A stretch of 64,000 nucleotides of DNA from Actinomycetes bacterium (GTDB lineage: Bacteria > Actinomycetota > Acidimicrobiia > Acidimicrobiales > Acidimicrobiaceae). Where the stretch lies: contig JAKCDL010000001.1 in assembly GCA_021841935.1 (NCBI GenBank), positions 195,679 to 259,678 on the forward strand. The letters are read 5' to 3'. Numbering within the stretch: the stretch's first letter is position 1; the number at the start of each line of letters is the position of its first letter. Shown here piece after piece: positions 36,510 to 46,009 of the stretch. A model generated the notes under the pieces. The model was not told the DNA's origin. It was given only the letters and a program-made list of their open reading frames with translations, and made no database searches. Position numbers and translations under genes: made by a program.

Positions 36510-38027
36510 GTGAAAATTACACTGACCCAATTGGCAAAGGGGCTCCCCGATTCGTATGTGGTGGGTCAAGACGTTGCCATCATCGGCGTCACACACGACT
36601 CCCGAAAGGCAAAAGCCGGCTTTGCATATGCCGCTATGACAGGATCGCATTCAAATGGATACGACTTTATAGAGTCAGCAGTTTCACTTGGAGCTAACGC
36701 AATCATCTGTTCTGAGCCATCTCTAATCTCGCCAGAGCTCAAAGAAAAAGTCTCGCTTCTTGTAGTGCCTTCGGTGCGCCAAACCCTCGGACTTATCGCC
36801 TGTGAAGTCTATGGACATCCAAGTTTGAAGGTTTCGTTAGTTGGGGTCACTGGAACGAACGGCAAGACTACAACTTCATTTCTCCTAGATGCAGCTCTCT
36901 CGCATGGCTCACTTGCGACTGGAGTAATTGGAACTATCGAAGTCAGGAGCGCAAATAAGCGAATTGGCTCAACGTTTACAACTCCAGAGGGTCCAGATCT
37001 TCAATATCTCCTCAATGAGATGGCAAACGGAGGAGCCGACGTCGTAACCATGGAGGTCTCCTCTCACGGCCTTGATCAATATCGTGTAGACGGGACGTTC
37101 TTTAAAATTGGAATCTTTACCAACCTCTCCCCTGAACACCTCGACTACCACGGAACTATGGAACAGTACTTTTACGCTAAGTCAAAGCTCTTTGATCGCG
37201 AGCGATGCGGAAAAGCCATCGTAAATGTCGACGACCCTTGGGGAAGACGCCTCTCGAACATCGTCTCAATTCCTGTCACTACCTTCGGTCACGCTGATGA
37301 CGCCGACTACCGGATATCTAATATCGAAGTCGATATGTCTCAAACGACATTCACTCTATCTAACGAAGAGAAGAACTATAAAATCTCGACGAAGATCATA
37401 GGTGGAATCAACGCCTATAACGCCGCGGCAGCATTCATCGCAGCCCTCAATCTTGGGGTAACTCCTGAGGATGCAATTAGAGGGATAGAGGAGTGCGAAT
37501 CGGTCGATGGAAGGTTTCAAATCGTCAAAGCAGGACAACCTTCGATGGTGGTCGTGGACTATGCTCACACGCCTGACTCTATTGCAAATCTGATTGGAAC
37601 TGTAAGGTCCCTCATACCTCACCATGGCAAGGTATATGCAATCGGCGGGGCGAGGGGAGGGCGAGATCGCCTCAAACGGCCCAGCCTCGGTTCGAGCCTC
37701 TCTTTGGCGGACGTCGCCATCCTAACGACCGACAACCCAGGAGATGAAGATCCAGAGGCAATAGCAATGCAGCTATTTCTCGGCACACTCGACTCCCACA
37801 GCTGTGATGTGAGGGTTATCATAGACCGAGCCGAAGCCATCACATTCGCAGTGCAAAATGCAACACAAGACGACGCCGTCGTGATAGTGGGGCGCGGACA
37901 CGAGACAAACATCCGAATCGGAACGGCTATTGTGCACTTAGACGATCGGGAAGAGGTAGCTAAAGCTGCAGCTAAATTCGCTGACCGTGATGCTCCCGAG
38001 TCATCGCTAGAAAGTTTGGCGATCTAG
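36510..38027 (+). CDS. murE: UDP-MurNAc-tripeptide synthetase (MurE), DNPG variant
   Basis: Cytoplasmic Mur ligase of 505 residues that adds the third amino acid to UDP-MurNAc-L-Ala-D-Glu. The ATP site is GVTGTNGKTTTS (about 113-123), with TTPEGPDLQ, the NLSPEHLDYH region, and the C-terminal domain starting near DGRFQIV. The substrate-recognition motif, DNPR in diaminopimelate-adding enzymes, reads DNPG at residues 408-411 (TTDNPGDEDP). The Arg that binds the free end of diaminopimelate is therefore absent. Lysine-adding MurE proteins have small residues there, for example DNPA in Staphylococcus. The start is GTG at 36510. The gene stands apart from any dcw cluster and is followed at once by a glycosyltransferase gene. 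Confidence 0.9.
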   Translation: MKITLTQLAKGLPDSYVVGQDVAIIGVTHDSRKAKAGFAYAAMTGSHSNGYDFIESAVSLGANAIICSEPSLISPELKEKVSLLVVPSVRQTLGLIACEVYGHPSLKVSLVGVTGTNGKTTTSFLLDAALSHGSLATGVIGTIEVRSANKRIGSTFTTPEGPDLQYLLNEMANGGADVVTMEVSSHGLDQYRVDGTFFKIGIFTNLSPEHLDYHGTMEQYFYAKSKLFDRERCGKAIVNVDDPWGRRLSNIVSIPVTTFGHADDADYRISNIEVDMSQTTFTLSNEEKNYKISTKIIGGINAYNAAAAFIAALNLGVTPEDAIRGIEECESVDGRFQIVKAGQPSMVVVDYAHTPDSIANLIGTVRSLIPHHGKVYAIGGARGGRDRLKRPSLGSSLSLADVAILTTDNPGDEDPEAIAMQLFLGTLDSHSCDVRVIIDRAEAITFAVQNATQDDAVVIVGRGHETNIRIGTAIVHLDDREEVAKAAAKFADRDAPESSLESLAI

Positions 38028-38906
38028 TTGACCGTTAAATTCAACGTATCCGTCGTAGTGACATGTTACAACGGCTCCGAAACTATCTCAGAGACTATCG
38101 ACTCGATACTAGACCAAAGCATTAAACCAACTGAAATCATCGTCGTAGATGACGGCTCGACCGATAGCTCTATCGAAGTCCTAAAGCGATACGAGGGACA
38201 AATTCGCATCATCGAAAGGGAGAACGGCGGTCCATCAAGGGCGAGAAACACCGGAATAGAGCTAGCTAACGGTCCATGGATCGCCCTTTGCGACGGAGAC
38301 GACCTATGGCATCGCGGAAAGCTCGAACAACAGATCAACACTGCCAAGGAGAACCCTGACATATCGATCTTCGCAACTTCATGGCGTCGAAGCTTCCATG
38401 AGCTTTCTTTGGATAACAAAAAACACCACTTGGTCGACAGGCAAAGGCTACTAAAACTCAACCAATTTCAAACTTCAACTGTCCTTATCAAAAAGTCGAT
38501 CTTTGACGAGGTCGGATTCTTTGACCCTACCGTAGACGTTGCTGAAGATTGGGAGATGTGGATCAGAGCTGCGCTGATATCGAAGATCTACGTCGACGAT
38601 GCACCCTTAGTAATGTATCGCGACTCCCCAAAGGGTGTCTCAAAGGATCTCACGACTCTATTCAAAAAGTGCTCACTCGTTATGGAAAAGGCATTTGACT
38701 CCGGCGGGGTTTCACCGAGCCAACTTGCAACTCTATTGGCGTGGCATCGTCAACGCATACTGATTGGGCAAATTCTAACCAAAAACATCAAACCAGCTAT
38801 TGAGATGGCTACCATTACACTCCGATCGACGTCTCCGCTCCACAACGCGACTGCCCTTACGAAGTACACAATCCCATTTCTGCTCGATCGATTTACATCA
38901 AACTAA
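38028..38906 (+). CDS. Glycosyltransferase family 2
   Basis: Inverting GT-A glycosyltransferase of 292 residues. The N-terminal nucleotide-sugar fold has SVVVTCYNGSETI, EIIVVDDGSTD, GGPSRARNTGI and the metal-binding motif CDGDD. The acceptor part carries EDWEMWIRA, typical of enzymes that build surface polysaccharides or glycolipids. The start TTG at 38028 directly follows the murE stop, so the two genes are co-translated. The sugar and acceptor are unknown; no transmembrane helix is seen. Confidence 0.9.
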   Translation: MTVKFNVSVVVTCYNGSETISETIDSILDQSIKPTEIIVVDDGSTDSSIEVLKRYEGQIRIIERENGGPSRARNTGIELANGPWIALCDGDDLWHRGKLEQQINTAKENPDISIFATSWRRSFHELSLDNKKHHLVDRQRLLKLNQFQTSTVLIKKSIFDEVGFFDPTVDVAEDWEMWIRAALISKIYVDDAPLVMYRDSPKGVSKDLTTLFKKCSLVMEKAFDSGGVSPSQLATLLAWHRQRILIGQILTKNIKPAIEMATITLRSTSPLHNATALTKYTIPFLLDRFTSN

Positions 38907-38967
38907 CAGCGATCAACCTCTAGCCAACTATTGCGCGCCCAAGAAGAAATTCTGCGACTCAAAAGGC

Positions 38968-39636
38968 TTATACTTCTCCCTCGGTCGAACCCTCTGAGCT
39001 CTTTGCGCCCCCTGAAGAGAGCTCTTCAAGCCTCTCGCGTCGCTTACGTCGCACGATCAAAAGAACAATCACCAAGATAATGATTGCCATCAAGGCGTAT
39101 CCAGCGACACTCGAGTACGACTGCACCTTTTTAAAGCTTGCTCCCGCTAGATAACCGGCGACCGAAAATCCAGTCGCCCAAGTAACTCCGCCAAGTACAT
39201 TAAAGACAAGGAAGGTTGGATAGTGCATTCCTCCCATTCCAGCTAATCCCGGAACGAAGGCTCTAAGTGCAGCTGCAAACCGACCTAGAAAGACCCCAAA
39301 TCCACCTCTCCTAGAGATAAAGGTCTCAGCTAACGAGAGGTGATTTGGTTTTAGAATCCGCAGACCCAACTTTGAATTCAAAATTCGACGGCCATAGATA
39401 CGACCAACAAAATAACCGATGGTATCGCCTAGTATCGCACCGAAGATCGCAGCACCAATAGCAAGTGTAAGAGAGATACGATGCTCGTAAGCGAGTACGC
39501 CACCTATAATTACTGCGGTCTCACCAGGGAAGACAAAGCCCAAAAAGACGGACGACTCAAGTGCTGGAAAGAGAAAGATCAAAAATGCAGCAGTCCATCC
39601 ACTTAGAGACAGCAGGTTGTTTGTAATAAACGACAT
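38968..39636 (-). CDS. DedA-family membrane protein
   Basis: Integral membrane protein of 222 residues (SNARE-associated/VTT domain). It has the conserved FPGETAVIIGG loop, GDTIGYFVGR, and the amphipathic FLGRFAAALRAFVPGLAGM motif with the two functional Arg residues. A basic tail (VRRKRRERLEE) ends in the cytoplasm. Family members act as lipid carriers, for example in undecaprenyl phosphate recycling, and support proton-motive-force homeostasis. It follows the cytochrome oxidase genes, separated by a hairpin. Confidence 0.93.
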   Translation of the reverse strand: MSFITNNLLSLSGWTAAFLIFLFPALESSVFLGFVFPGETAVIIGGVLAYEHRISLTLAIGAAIFGAILGDTIGYFVGRIYGRRILNSKLGLRILKPNHLSLAETFISRRGGFGVFLGRFAAALRAFVPGLAGMGGMHYPTFLVFNVLGGVTWATGFSVAGYLAGASFKKVQSYSSVAGYALMAIIILVIVLLIVRRKRRERLEELSSGGAKSSEGSTEGEV

Positions 39637-39675
39637 AGCTAGATCATATAACCCATTGCTTATCTTTAAATGAGA

Positions 39676-39702
39676 GATGGGAGGGGATTAGCCCCTCCCA
39701 TC
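39676..39702 (-). terminator. Hairpin after the ctaF gene
   Basis: GATGGGAGGGG (39676-39686) and CCCCTCCCATC (39692-39702) form a perfect 11-bp GC-rich stem with a 5-nt loop. It lies 35 bp beyond the ctaF stop, between ctaF and the DedA gene on the same strand. No T-run follows. Confidence 0.6.
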
Positions 39703-39736
39703 AATAGAGAAATGCTACACCAGAGAAGAAACCTCT

Positions 39737-40129
39737 CTAAATAACGCCTCCACGACGACTCTCTAGAGTTACTGAAGCTGCGGCAAATATCAAGAGGGCA
39801 CCACCAATAACGAGCGTCCACTCCCCAAATACCAATGAGAGGCCAGATAGAAAAGCACCCATTCCCAGCACAAAAGGCCAGATCGTATTGCTCGGGAAGG
39901 CACCGATTGCCCCCTTGCTCTCAGCAAGGGTAGCCGTCTCCGAGTCCTCAGGTCGAGGGTCCATGCGCTTTCTCCACCATCCGAAGTAAAGAGCAGGCAT
40001 AATTCCAAGTCCGGCGGTTCCAAAGAGCATCGTGACTCCACCGTACTCTTTAGCCCAGAAGAAGTAGACCGTGGTAACAAGGAGTACAAAGATCCCGATA
40101 CCCATGTAGATACGGTATTCTACCTTCAC
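39737..40129 (-). CDS. ctaF: Cytochrome c oxidase subunit 4 (actinobacterial type)
   Basis: Small membrane subunit of 130 residues with four hydrophobic helices, two on each side of a polar loop containing WWRKRMDPRPED. This matches the actinobacterial CtaF family of the aa3 oxidase. It directly follows ctaD with no gap, and is the last gene of the respiratory cluster. Confidence 0.9.
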   Translation of the reverse strand: MKVEYRIYMGIGIFVLLVTTVYFFWAKEYGGVTMLFGTAGLGIMPALYFGWWRKRMDPRPEDSETATLAESKGAIGAFPSNTIWPFVLGMGAFLSGLSLVFGEWTLVIGGALLIFAAASVTLESRRGGVI

Positions 40130-41836
40130 TTACTTTTGCTCCTCTCTCTCGCGCGGAACTGATCCGTGTCCCTGATTCTTATAGTCAGCATGCTCGGGGT
40201 GGTTGGCATCCCACAGTGGCCTAGCTGAACGAATTGGGGGGAGTGACACAAAGTTGTGGTGTGGAGGTGGAGAAGAGGTAGCCCACTCCAAGGTATGGCC
40301 ATCCCACGGATTATCACCTGCGGCGACCGGCTTCTTCCAAGAGATCCACATATTGATCAACCAAACAATAAAGGATGCACCCGTCAAGAAGGCTCCTACA
40401 GTCGACAGTTGATTCAAGAAGGTAACGTGGTCCGAGACCAAGTAGACAGGAACTCGTCTTGGCATTCCACGAAGGCCGATCAAATACTGCGGGAAGAAGG
40501 TAAGGCTAAACCCTACAAAGGCCATCCAGAACTGAAGCTTCCCGAGACTCTCTCGGTACATCCTTCCTGTAAGTTTTGGATACCAGTAAAAGAAGCCAGA
40601 GAAGCCACCGAAGACCGCAGTACCAGCTAGCACCTGGTGGAAGTGGGCAACCACAAAGTAGGTGTCGTGTACTGCGAAGTCAATCGGGGGCGCTGCCAAC
40701 ATAACGCCAGTTACGCCACCCATGACGAAGGTGAACAAGAACCCGATCACAAAGAGCATCGGGGTCTTGAATTCGATGTCACCGCCCCACATCGTAGCTA
40801 TCCAGGTAAATACCTTCACGCCAGTTGGTACCGCAATCAAAAGCGATAGAGCCGAGAAGAAGGGCAGCAAAACAGTTCCTGTGGTGAACATATGGTGAGC
40901 CCAGACACCCGTTGAAAGACCAGCGATTGCTAGTGTCGCAAAGACAAGACCCTTATATCCAAAGATTGGCTTCCTCGAAAAAACAGGAATTACCTCAGAG
41001 ACGATACCAAAGTAGGGCAATGCAAGGATGTAAACCTCAGGGTGGCCGAAGAACCAGAAGAGGTTCTGCCACATAACCGGAGACCCGCCCCCAGAGACTG
41101 TGAAGAAGTGAGCTCCGAAGTGCCTATCTGCATAGAGCATGATCATCGCGGCGGTAAGAATCGGAAATGCGATCAATATGAGCATTCCCGTTACGATCAT
41201 GTTCCACGTGAAGATAGGAAGTCTAAACATTGTCAAGCCAGGCGCTCTGAGATAGAAGGCAGTTGTAATCAAGTTAACTGCAGTAAAGATGCCAGAAAAA
41301 CCCGTAAGCGCTATAGCGACAATCCATAGGTCCGGACCAGCACCTGGTGCATTTGAGTAGCTAGAGAGCGGTGCATAAGATACCCATCCGAATGCTGCTG
41401 CTCCCCCCGAGGTGAAGAAGCCAGAGAGCATCGTAATGCCTCCAGTAACAAATAGCCAGTAGGAGAGGGCATTCAATCGCGGAAATGCCATATCCGGCGC
41501 CCCAATCTGAAGCGGCAGAATGTAGTTAGCAAATCCCCCGAAGGCAAATGGGCCAGCGAAGAGATAAAGCATCATTGAACCGTGGATTGTAAAGAGTTCG
41601 TTGTAGGTCTGCTGGGAGACGATGTGGTTATTAGGACCAGTCAACTGAGCCCTAATGAGCATCGCCATCGCTCCTGCGATAAGCATGAAGATTAGGGCGG
41701 TGTACATGTACGACTTCCCAATCACCTTGTGGTCCGTGGATGTCAACCACAGATATATCCCCCTTGGCCCACCGTGCTCGTGCTCGTGGCCACCCTCTTC
41801 GTTAGAGAGATCGTTTCTCTCCTCTGCTATGGTCAT
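40130..41836 (-). CDS. ctaD: Cytochrome c oxidase subunit I (aa3 type)
   Basis: Catalytic subunit of 568 residues that reduces O2 to water and pumps protons. About twelve membrane helices are present. The haem ligand His is in TIHGSMM, the CuB site and cross-linked Tyr are in FGHPEVYILALP, the two CuB histidines are in GVWAHHMFT, and the haem a/a3 ligands are in HDTYFVVAHFH. The N-terminal His/Glu-rich stretch (HEHEHGG) is a variable tail. It overlaps ctaC by one base. Electrons would come directly from the bcc complex encoded upstream. Confidence 0.97.
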   Translation of the reverse strand: MTIAEERNDLSNEEGGHEHEHGGPRGIYLWLTSTDHKVIGKSYMYTALIFMLIAGAMAMLIRAQLTGPNNHIVSQQTYNELFTIHGSMMLYLFAGPFAFGGFANYILPLQIGAPDMAFPRLNALSYWLFVTGGITMLSGFFTSGGAAAFGWVSYAPLSSYSNAPGAGPDLWIVAIALTGFSGIFTAVNLITTAFYLRAPGLTMFRLPIFTWNMIVTGMLILIAFPILTAAMIMLYADRHFGAHFFTVSGGGSPVMWQNLFWFFGHPEVYILALPYFGIVSEVIPVFSRKPIFGYKGLVFATLAIAGLSTGVWAHHMFTTGTVLLPFFSALSLLIAVPTGVKVFTWIATMWGGDIEFKTPMLFVIGFLFTFVMGGVTGVMLAAPPIDFAVHDTYFVVAHFHQVLAGTAVFGGFSGFFYWYPKLTGRMYRESLGKLQFWMAFVGFSLTFFPQYLIGLRGMPRRVPVYLVSDHVTFLNQLSTVGAFLTGASFIVWLINMWISWKKPVAAGDNPWDGHTLEWATSSPPPHHNFVSLPPIRSARPLWDANHPEHADYKNQGHGSVPREREEQK

Positions 41837-42591
41837 TATGCCGCCTTCTGTTGTGTTAGCCAGCTTTGAAATTGAGATGGTGTTACGACCCTGACGCTAA
41901 ATAGCATCTCACCGTGGTAGAGGCCACAGAGTGCGCTGCAACGCCCCACGTAGGTTCCGGTAGATGTTGGCGTAAGGTCAAAGTAGTTCGTTACTCCCGG
42001 AAGGGCGTAACGAGAGAAGTTGAATGCCGGGACGTAGAACCCATGAACTACATCCTGTGAAACAAGGGTAACCTTGGTCGTCTCATTTGCCGGAAGAACC
42101 AACTGCGGATAGTTAGCTCCTTGAGAGACGATGGAGACACCATTCGAATATGTAAATCTCCAACCCCACTGAAACGCAGTAATGTCAACAGAGACGTTTG
42201 GATTCGAAGAGACTTGCGTGATCTTGTTCTCGGATCGAACCGTAAAGACAAACAATCCGATAACTATAAGAACTGGAATCACCGTGTAAATGACTTCTAC
42301 GGGGAGATTTGAGTGGCGCTGCGACGGAATCCTGTTGGTTCCCTTACGACGCCTGTACCTCACTAGAACGTAGAAGAGCCCCAAAAAGGTAACTCCTGCG
42401 ACCACTATTCCGGTGATCATAAATCCTTGGTATAGCGACGCCTCGGACTGGCCTTGAGTCGTCGCACCCCTGTAACCTCCAAAGGTACTTGAACACGACG
42501 ACAGTACGACCGCGAAGAAGGCAAGCAATAAGCCTTTACGTCCAACGCGTCTTTCTCTAACTGACTTGAAGTTACTCATAGTAGGGTCCAT
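41836..42591 (-). CDS. ctaC: Cytochrome c oxidase subunit II
   Basis: Electron-entry subunit of 251 residues. A signal peptide with lipobox LSSC makes it a lipoprotein. Two transmembrane helices follow, and then an extracellular cupredoxin domain. The CuA ligands are the His in DVVHGFYVPAF and the cluster C-S-A-L-C-G-L-Y-H-G-E-M. No cytochrome c domain is fused, which fits electron delivery from the dihaem QcrC. ATG at 42591 or at 42579 could be the start. Confidence 0.95.
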   Translation of the reverse strand: MDPTMSNFKSVRERRVGRKGLLLAFFAVVLSSCSSTFGGYRGATTQGQSEASLYQGFMITGIVVAGVTFLGLFYVLVRYRRRKGTNRIPSQRHSNLPVEVIYTVIPVLIVIGLFVFTVRSENKITQVSSNPNVSVDITAFQWGWRFTYSNGVSIVSQGANYPQLVLPANETTKVTLVSQDVVHGFYVPAFNFSRYALPGVTNYFDLTPTSTGTYVGRCSALCGLYHGEMLFSVRVVTPSQFQSWLTQQKAA

Positions 42592-42612
42592 TCGTTTAAG
42601 AAGCCAACGCGA

Positions 42613-44247
42613 CTATTCATCGATGTCACCATGGCCCTCTTGCTCGTCAATTCGACCATTCGGCGCAGATCCACGAGGCGATCTTGGAATCTGATACACA
42701 CCACTACCGCCAGATGGAAGTGGACCGAGGTCTACGTCCACCGAAACGTTGTTAATTACAGTTGCGACAGAGGAGACAGCAGAGGGCATAACGTACTCTT
42801 CAGTACCTTCAAGAACATTATGGTATTTGACCTCTTCGGGCAACTCCTCAACGGTCTCTTCGTGAGTAGCACTGCGCGGAGCCGACTCAGAGGTCGAAAA
42901 TGCCCCCTCTTCGCTCCTCGAGATGATGAGAGCCCTCTTTCGTCGGCCAATGCCTGGAACGTCTGATGCCTCAGCAGCGAGCTTGTAGGCAATGTAGGCC
43001 GCTATCGGCGGAACAACAAAGAGGAGAATACGAAATGCCCAAAGAACGAAGTTCAAAGAGAGGGAGAATGAATTGGCCAAAACGTCGGTTGAACTCGCGA
43101 AGAAGAGAACAACGTAGAAGGCAAGAATACCGACTCCAAGTGAGGTTCTCCATGGAACATCTCTTGGATTGTCGAGTAAATTGTGCTCAAGATTGTCCTT
43201 CGTGATCTTCTTCTCAATAAAGGGCCATGCCCCCAGGAGCGTAAAGGTAATTCCCGGAAGCAGAACGGCGGGGAAGAAGACGTTCGGGATCATATGTCCA
43301 AATGCCTGAATCTCCCAGCTAGGCATAAGCCTAAGCGCACCGTCCAACCAACCCATGTACCAGTCAGGCTGCACTGCATATGAAACCCGGTATGGCACGT
43401 ACTGCCCGTAAAGCCAAATTGGGTTTATCTGCACGAGGCCACCAAGAATAGCAATCACAGCAGCCGTAACGAAGAAGAAGCCACCGGCCTGAAATGCATA
43501 CGCCGGCCACATGGCAACTCCAACGACGTTTCTATCGGTCTTACCCTTGCCCTTGAACTGAGTGTGCTTTTGATGCCACATGATCGCTAAGTGCGCAGTA
43601 AGCAGTCCAACTATAAGAGCAGGAATAATCAAAATATGGAGGCTGTAAAAGCGTGGGATAATGGAGTCGCCAGGGAAGTTTCCACCAAAGAGGAGGAAAG
43701 CTAGGTAGCTTCCAACTACAGGAACTGAAAGAACGATCGAGAATGCGATTCGGATTCCAGTGCCTGAGATTAGGTCATCTGGAAGTGAATACCCAAGAAA
43801 TCCATTGACGATCGCTAGCACCAAGAGGCCAGTTCCAACGATCCAGTTGATCTCACGGGGCTTACGAAATGCACCTGTGAAGAAGATACGGCAGACGTGG
43901 ACCACAATTGCTGCGATGAATACGTTTGCAGCCCAGTGGTGCATTTGACGCATTACGAGGCCAGCTCGCACTGAGAATGAGATGTTCAGTGTTGAGGCAA
44001 ACGCCTCAGAGACCTTCGTCCCTCTCAATGGGGCGTATGCTCCGTTATAGATAACGTCCTTCGAGCTTGGCACGAAAAAGAGCGTAAGGAATACTCCTGT
44101 GAACAGAAGAACAACAAAGGAGTACATAGCGATCTCGCCCAACATGAAAGACCAGTGGTCAGGGAAGATCTTGTTGAGCGACTTTCTTGTGAACTTCGCA
44201 ATTCCAAGTCGCTCGTCAAACCAGTCGGTTGCCTGAGTAACTATCAT
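42613..44247 (-). CDS. qcrB: Cytochrome b subunit of the bcc complex
   Basis: Integral membrane subunit of the menaquinol-cytochrome c reductase, carrying the two b haems and the quinol sites. The N-terminal part has MHHWAANVFI and a later WHQKHTQF; the C-terminal part has FFPAVLLPG. A hydrophilic tail of about 110 residues ends rich in Gly, Arg and Glu, as in other actinobacterial QcrB. The ATG at 44247 overlaps the qcrA stop (ATGA), so it is chosen over the longer TTG start at 44259. Confidence 0.95.
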   Translation of the reverse strand: MIVTQATDWFDERLGIAKFTRKSLNKIFPDHWSFMLGEIAMYSFVVLLFTGVFLTLFFVPSSKDVIYNGAYAPLRGTKVSEAFASTLNISFSVRAGLVMRQMHHWAANVFIAAIVVHVCRIFFTGAFRKPREINWIVGTGLLVLAIVNGFLGYSLPDDLISGTGIRIAFSIVLSVPVVGSYLAFLLFGGNFPGDSIIPRFYSLHILIIPALIVGLLTAHLAIMWHQKHTQFKGKGKTDRNVVGVAMWPAYAFQAGGFFFVTAAVIAILGGLVQINPIWLYGQYVPYRVSYAVQPDWYMGWLDGALRLMPSWEIQAFGHMIPNVFFPAVLLPGITFTLLGAWPFIEKKITKDNLEHNLLDNPRDVPWRTSLGVGILAFYVVLFFASSTDVLANSFSLSLNFVLWAFRILLFVVPPIAAYIAYKLAAEASDVPGIGRRKRALIISRSEEGAFSTSESAPRSATHEETVEELPEEVKYHNVLEGTEEYVMPSAVSSVATVINNVSVDVDLGPLPSGGSGVYQIPRSPRGSAPNGRIDEQEGHGDIDE

Positions 44248-45125
44248 CCGCGCTCCCAATATCCTGGCCCAACCGGCTCGAGATAGCCCGATTGCGCCCT
44301 TAGGTTTCCATTTGAATCGAAGTAGATCGGCAACTGGGGAAGTGGCCTAGGTGCCGGTCCGAATACCTGAGTTGCTCCCGTTAATACATCAAAGAGACTC
44401 TGATGACAGGGGCAAAGTAGCTGCTGCGTCAACTCCTGATATAGCCCGACGGGGCACCCTGCGTGAGTACAGATCTTCGAGAACGCCAAGTAACCTTGGG
44501 GACCCCAGGTTTCGCGCCCCGGCTTAGTTGTCCAGTTCTCATTCGCAACGCGAACTAAAACCGTCTGCGAAATCGCTCCACCTACGTCATAGCTTGGGAA
44601 GACTGTCAAGATACCGCCGACCTCGAGCGTGGAAGTCGTCACTACCCGACCATCAGGACCCACGATGAGGGCATCCTTCTTCCATGGCGTCGTTGTCAAA
44701 GCCTTCTTAGGAACCGGTCCAAGGGATCGCAAAAATGGGAAGAGGTTGATGGCGCCGAAGAGGCCGATAGAGGCTCCAAGCATCTTTCCAAGGAAAGGCC
44801 TTCGCCCAAGCTGCTTTTGGCCACGATCAAGGCTCGCCAACATCGCCTGCTTCTCGACGATCTCTGACTTGAGAACCTCTCGCTCTTGGACAAATGGGCC
44901 TTGAGGGACAAGGTACTTTCCCCAAGCAACCATTCCAATTCCGATTCCCCCCAAGGTGACAAAGAGAAGTCCGCCTTCAACTTGAGGCTGTCCACCAACC
45001 CAATAGGTGATAGCTAGACCAATGGTTCCAAGCACCGAAAGCAGAAAGCAAATTCCGACAAAGACCTCGGCGGCACGGCTCTTTGGCGATGCATCGATTG
45101 CGGAACTTTCGTGGAGCTGTGTCAC
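44244..45125 (-). CDS. qcrA: Rieske iron-sulfur subunit of the bcc complex
   Basis: Subunit of 293 residues with three N-terminal membrane helices (the actinobacterial form) and a C-terminal Rieske domain. The 2Fe-2S ligands are in CTHAGC and CPCHQS, with FDVLTGATQVFGPAPRPL after them. It passes electrons from quinol to cytochrome cc. It overlaps both qcrC and qcrB by 4 bp. Confidence 0.96.
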   Translation of the reverse strand: MTQLHESSAIDASPKSRAAEVFVGICFLLSVLGTIGLAITYWVGGQPQVEGGLLFVTLGGIGIGMVAWGKYLVPQGPFVQEREVLKSEIVEKQAMLASLDRGQKQLGRRPFLGKMLGASIGLFGAINLFPFLRSLGPVPKKALTTTPWKKDALIVGPDGRVVTTSTLEVGGILTVFPSYDVGGAISQTVLVRVANENWTTKPGRETWGPQGYLAFSKICTHAGCPVGLYQELTQQLLCPCHQSLFDVLTGATQVFGPAPRPLPQLPIYFDSNGNLRAQSGYLEPVGPGYWERG

Positions 45126-46000
45126 TTAGCTTTTCCTCCTATCCACAAACCTGCAAGCATCAAAAGACCAAGTCCAATCAGAATTCCTACAAAACCCTCC
45201 GTAACCGGTCCAACGTGACCCAATGCGATACCACCCTGGTCGACAGGCTTTTGGAGGTAGGTAACATACTTAGCGATATCAGCGACCTGCTGATCAGTTA
45301 AGGTGTTTGAGCCGAACCGTGGCATGTTGCCGGGGCCGCTACGAATTGCTTCAGCGATCTGCGTAGGTGTTGCGCTCAAGAGGCTCGGAGCATAGACACC
45401 AGCCGCAAGAGCATCACCGGCGCCAGTGATAGTGTGGCATGCCGCGCAGTTGGTCGCGAATAACTCCGATCCACTCGCTTCGTTTGCCATCTGAAGGTTG
45501 ACATTGGGGATGGCTGGACCGCCACTTGCGAGAGAAGATACATATGCGTCAATTGCAAGAGTCTCACTCCTTGAAAAGCGAGCCGGCTTGCGAACGGCTT
45601 GTACGGTCGGGTCCGCGAGCGGCATGCGACCGGTCGAAACCCAGAAGTCAATCGTGGCGGCGCCAAGACCCTGAAGGTTGGGCGCCCGACTCGATCCTTC
45701 AGCGTTATTGCCGTGGCAGCTCGCGCAATTTTCCACGAAGAGGCTTCTACCGAAAGGAATCGTCGATGGATTGAGATTCACGTTAGTGATGGGGCCGTTA
45801 TTGCCATTTCCTTGGCCACTCGATCCATAGATATACGAACCGGTGTAACCGTAGTTGCTCAACGAGGAAGGGTTGTTGGATTGGGCGTAACTAGCCGTCG
45901 GAGCAAATGCTAAAAAGGCAGCTCCAACAGTAAGCGTCCCAACGGCAATAGGCAACAGGGCAGCTCGACGCGCCTTTGCAGGGCGTTTGAATATCGACAT
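45122..46000 (-). CDS. qcrC: Dihaem cytochrome c subunit of the bcc complex
   Basis: Protein of 292 residues with a signal or anchor helix, two c-type haem sites (CASCH at 92-96 and CAACH at 185-189) and a C-terminal membrane helix (about 270-288). The methionine ligands lie in GRMPLAD and GNMPRFG. Both haems together replace soluble cytochrome c, as in actinobacterial supercomplexes. AGGAG precedes the ATG by seven bases. Confidence 0.96.
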   Translation of the reverse strand: MSIFKRPAKARRAALLPIAVGTLTVGAAFLAFAPTASYAQSNNPSSLSNYGYTGSYIYGSSGQGNGNNGPITNVNLNPSTIPFGRSLFVENCASCHGNNAEGSSRAPNLQGLGAATIDFWVSTGRMPLADPTVQAVRKPARFSRSETLAIDAYVSSLASGGPAIPNVNLQMANEASGSELFATNCAACHTITGAGDALAAGVYAPSLLSATPTQIAEAIRSGPGNMPRFGSNTLTDQQVADIAKYVTYLQKPVDQGGIALGHVGPVTEGFVGILIGLGLLMLAGLWIGGKAK

Positions 46001-46009
46001 TCAAATCTC

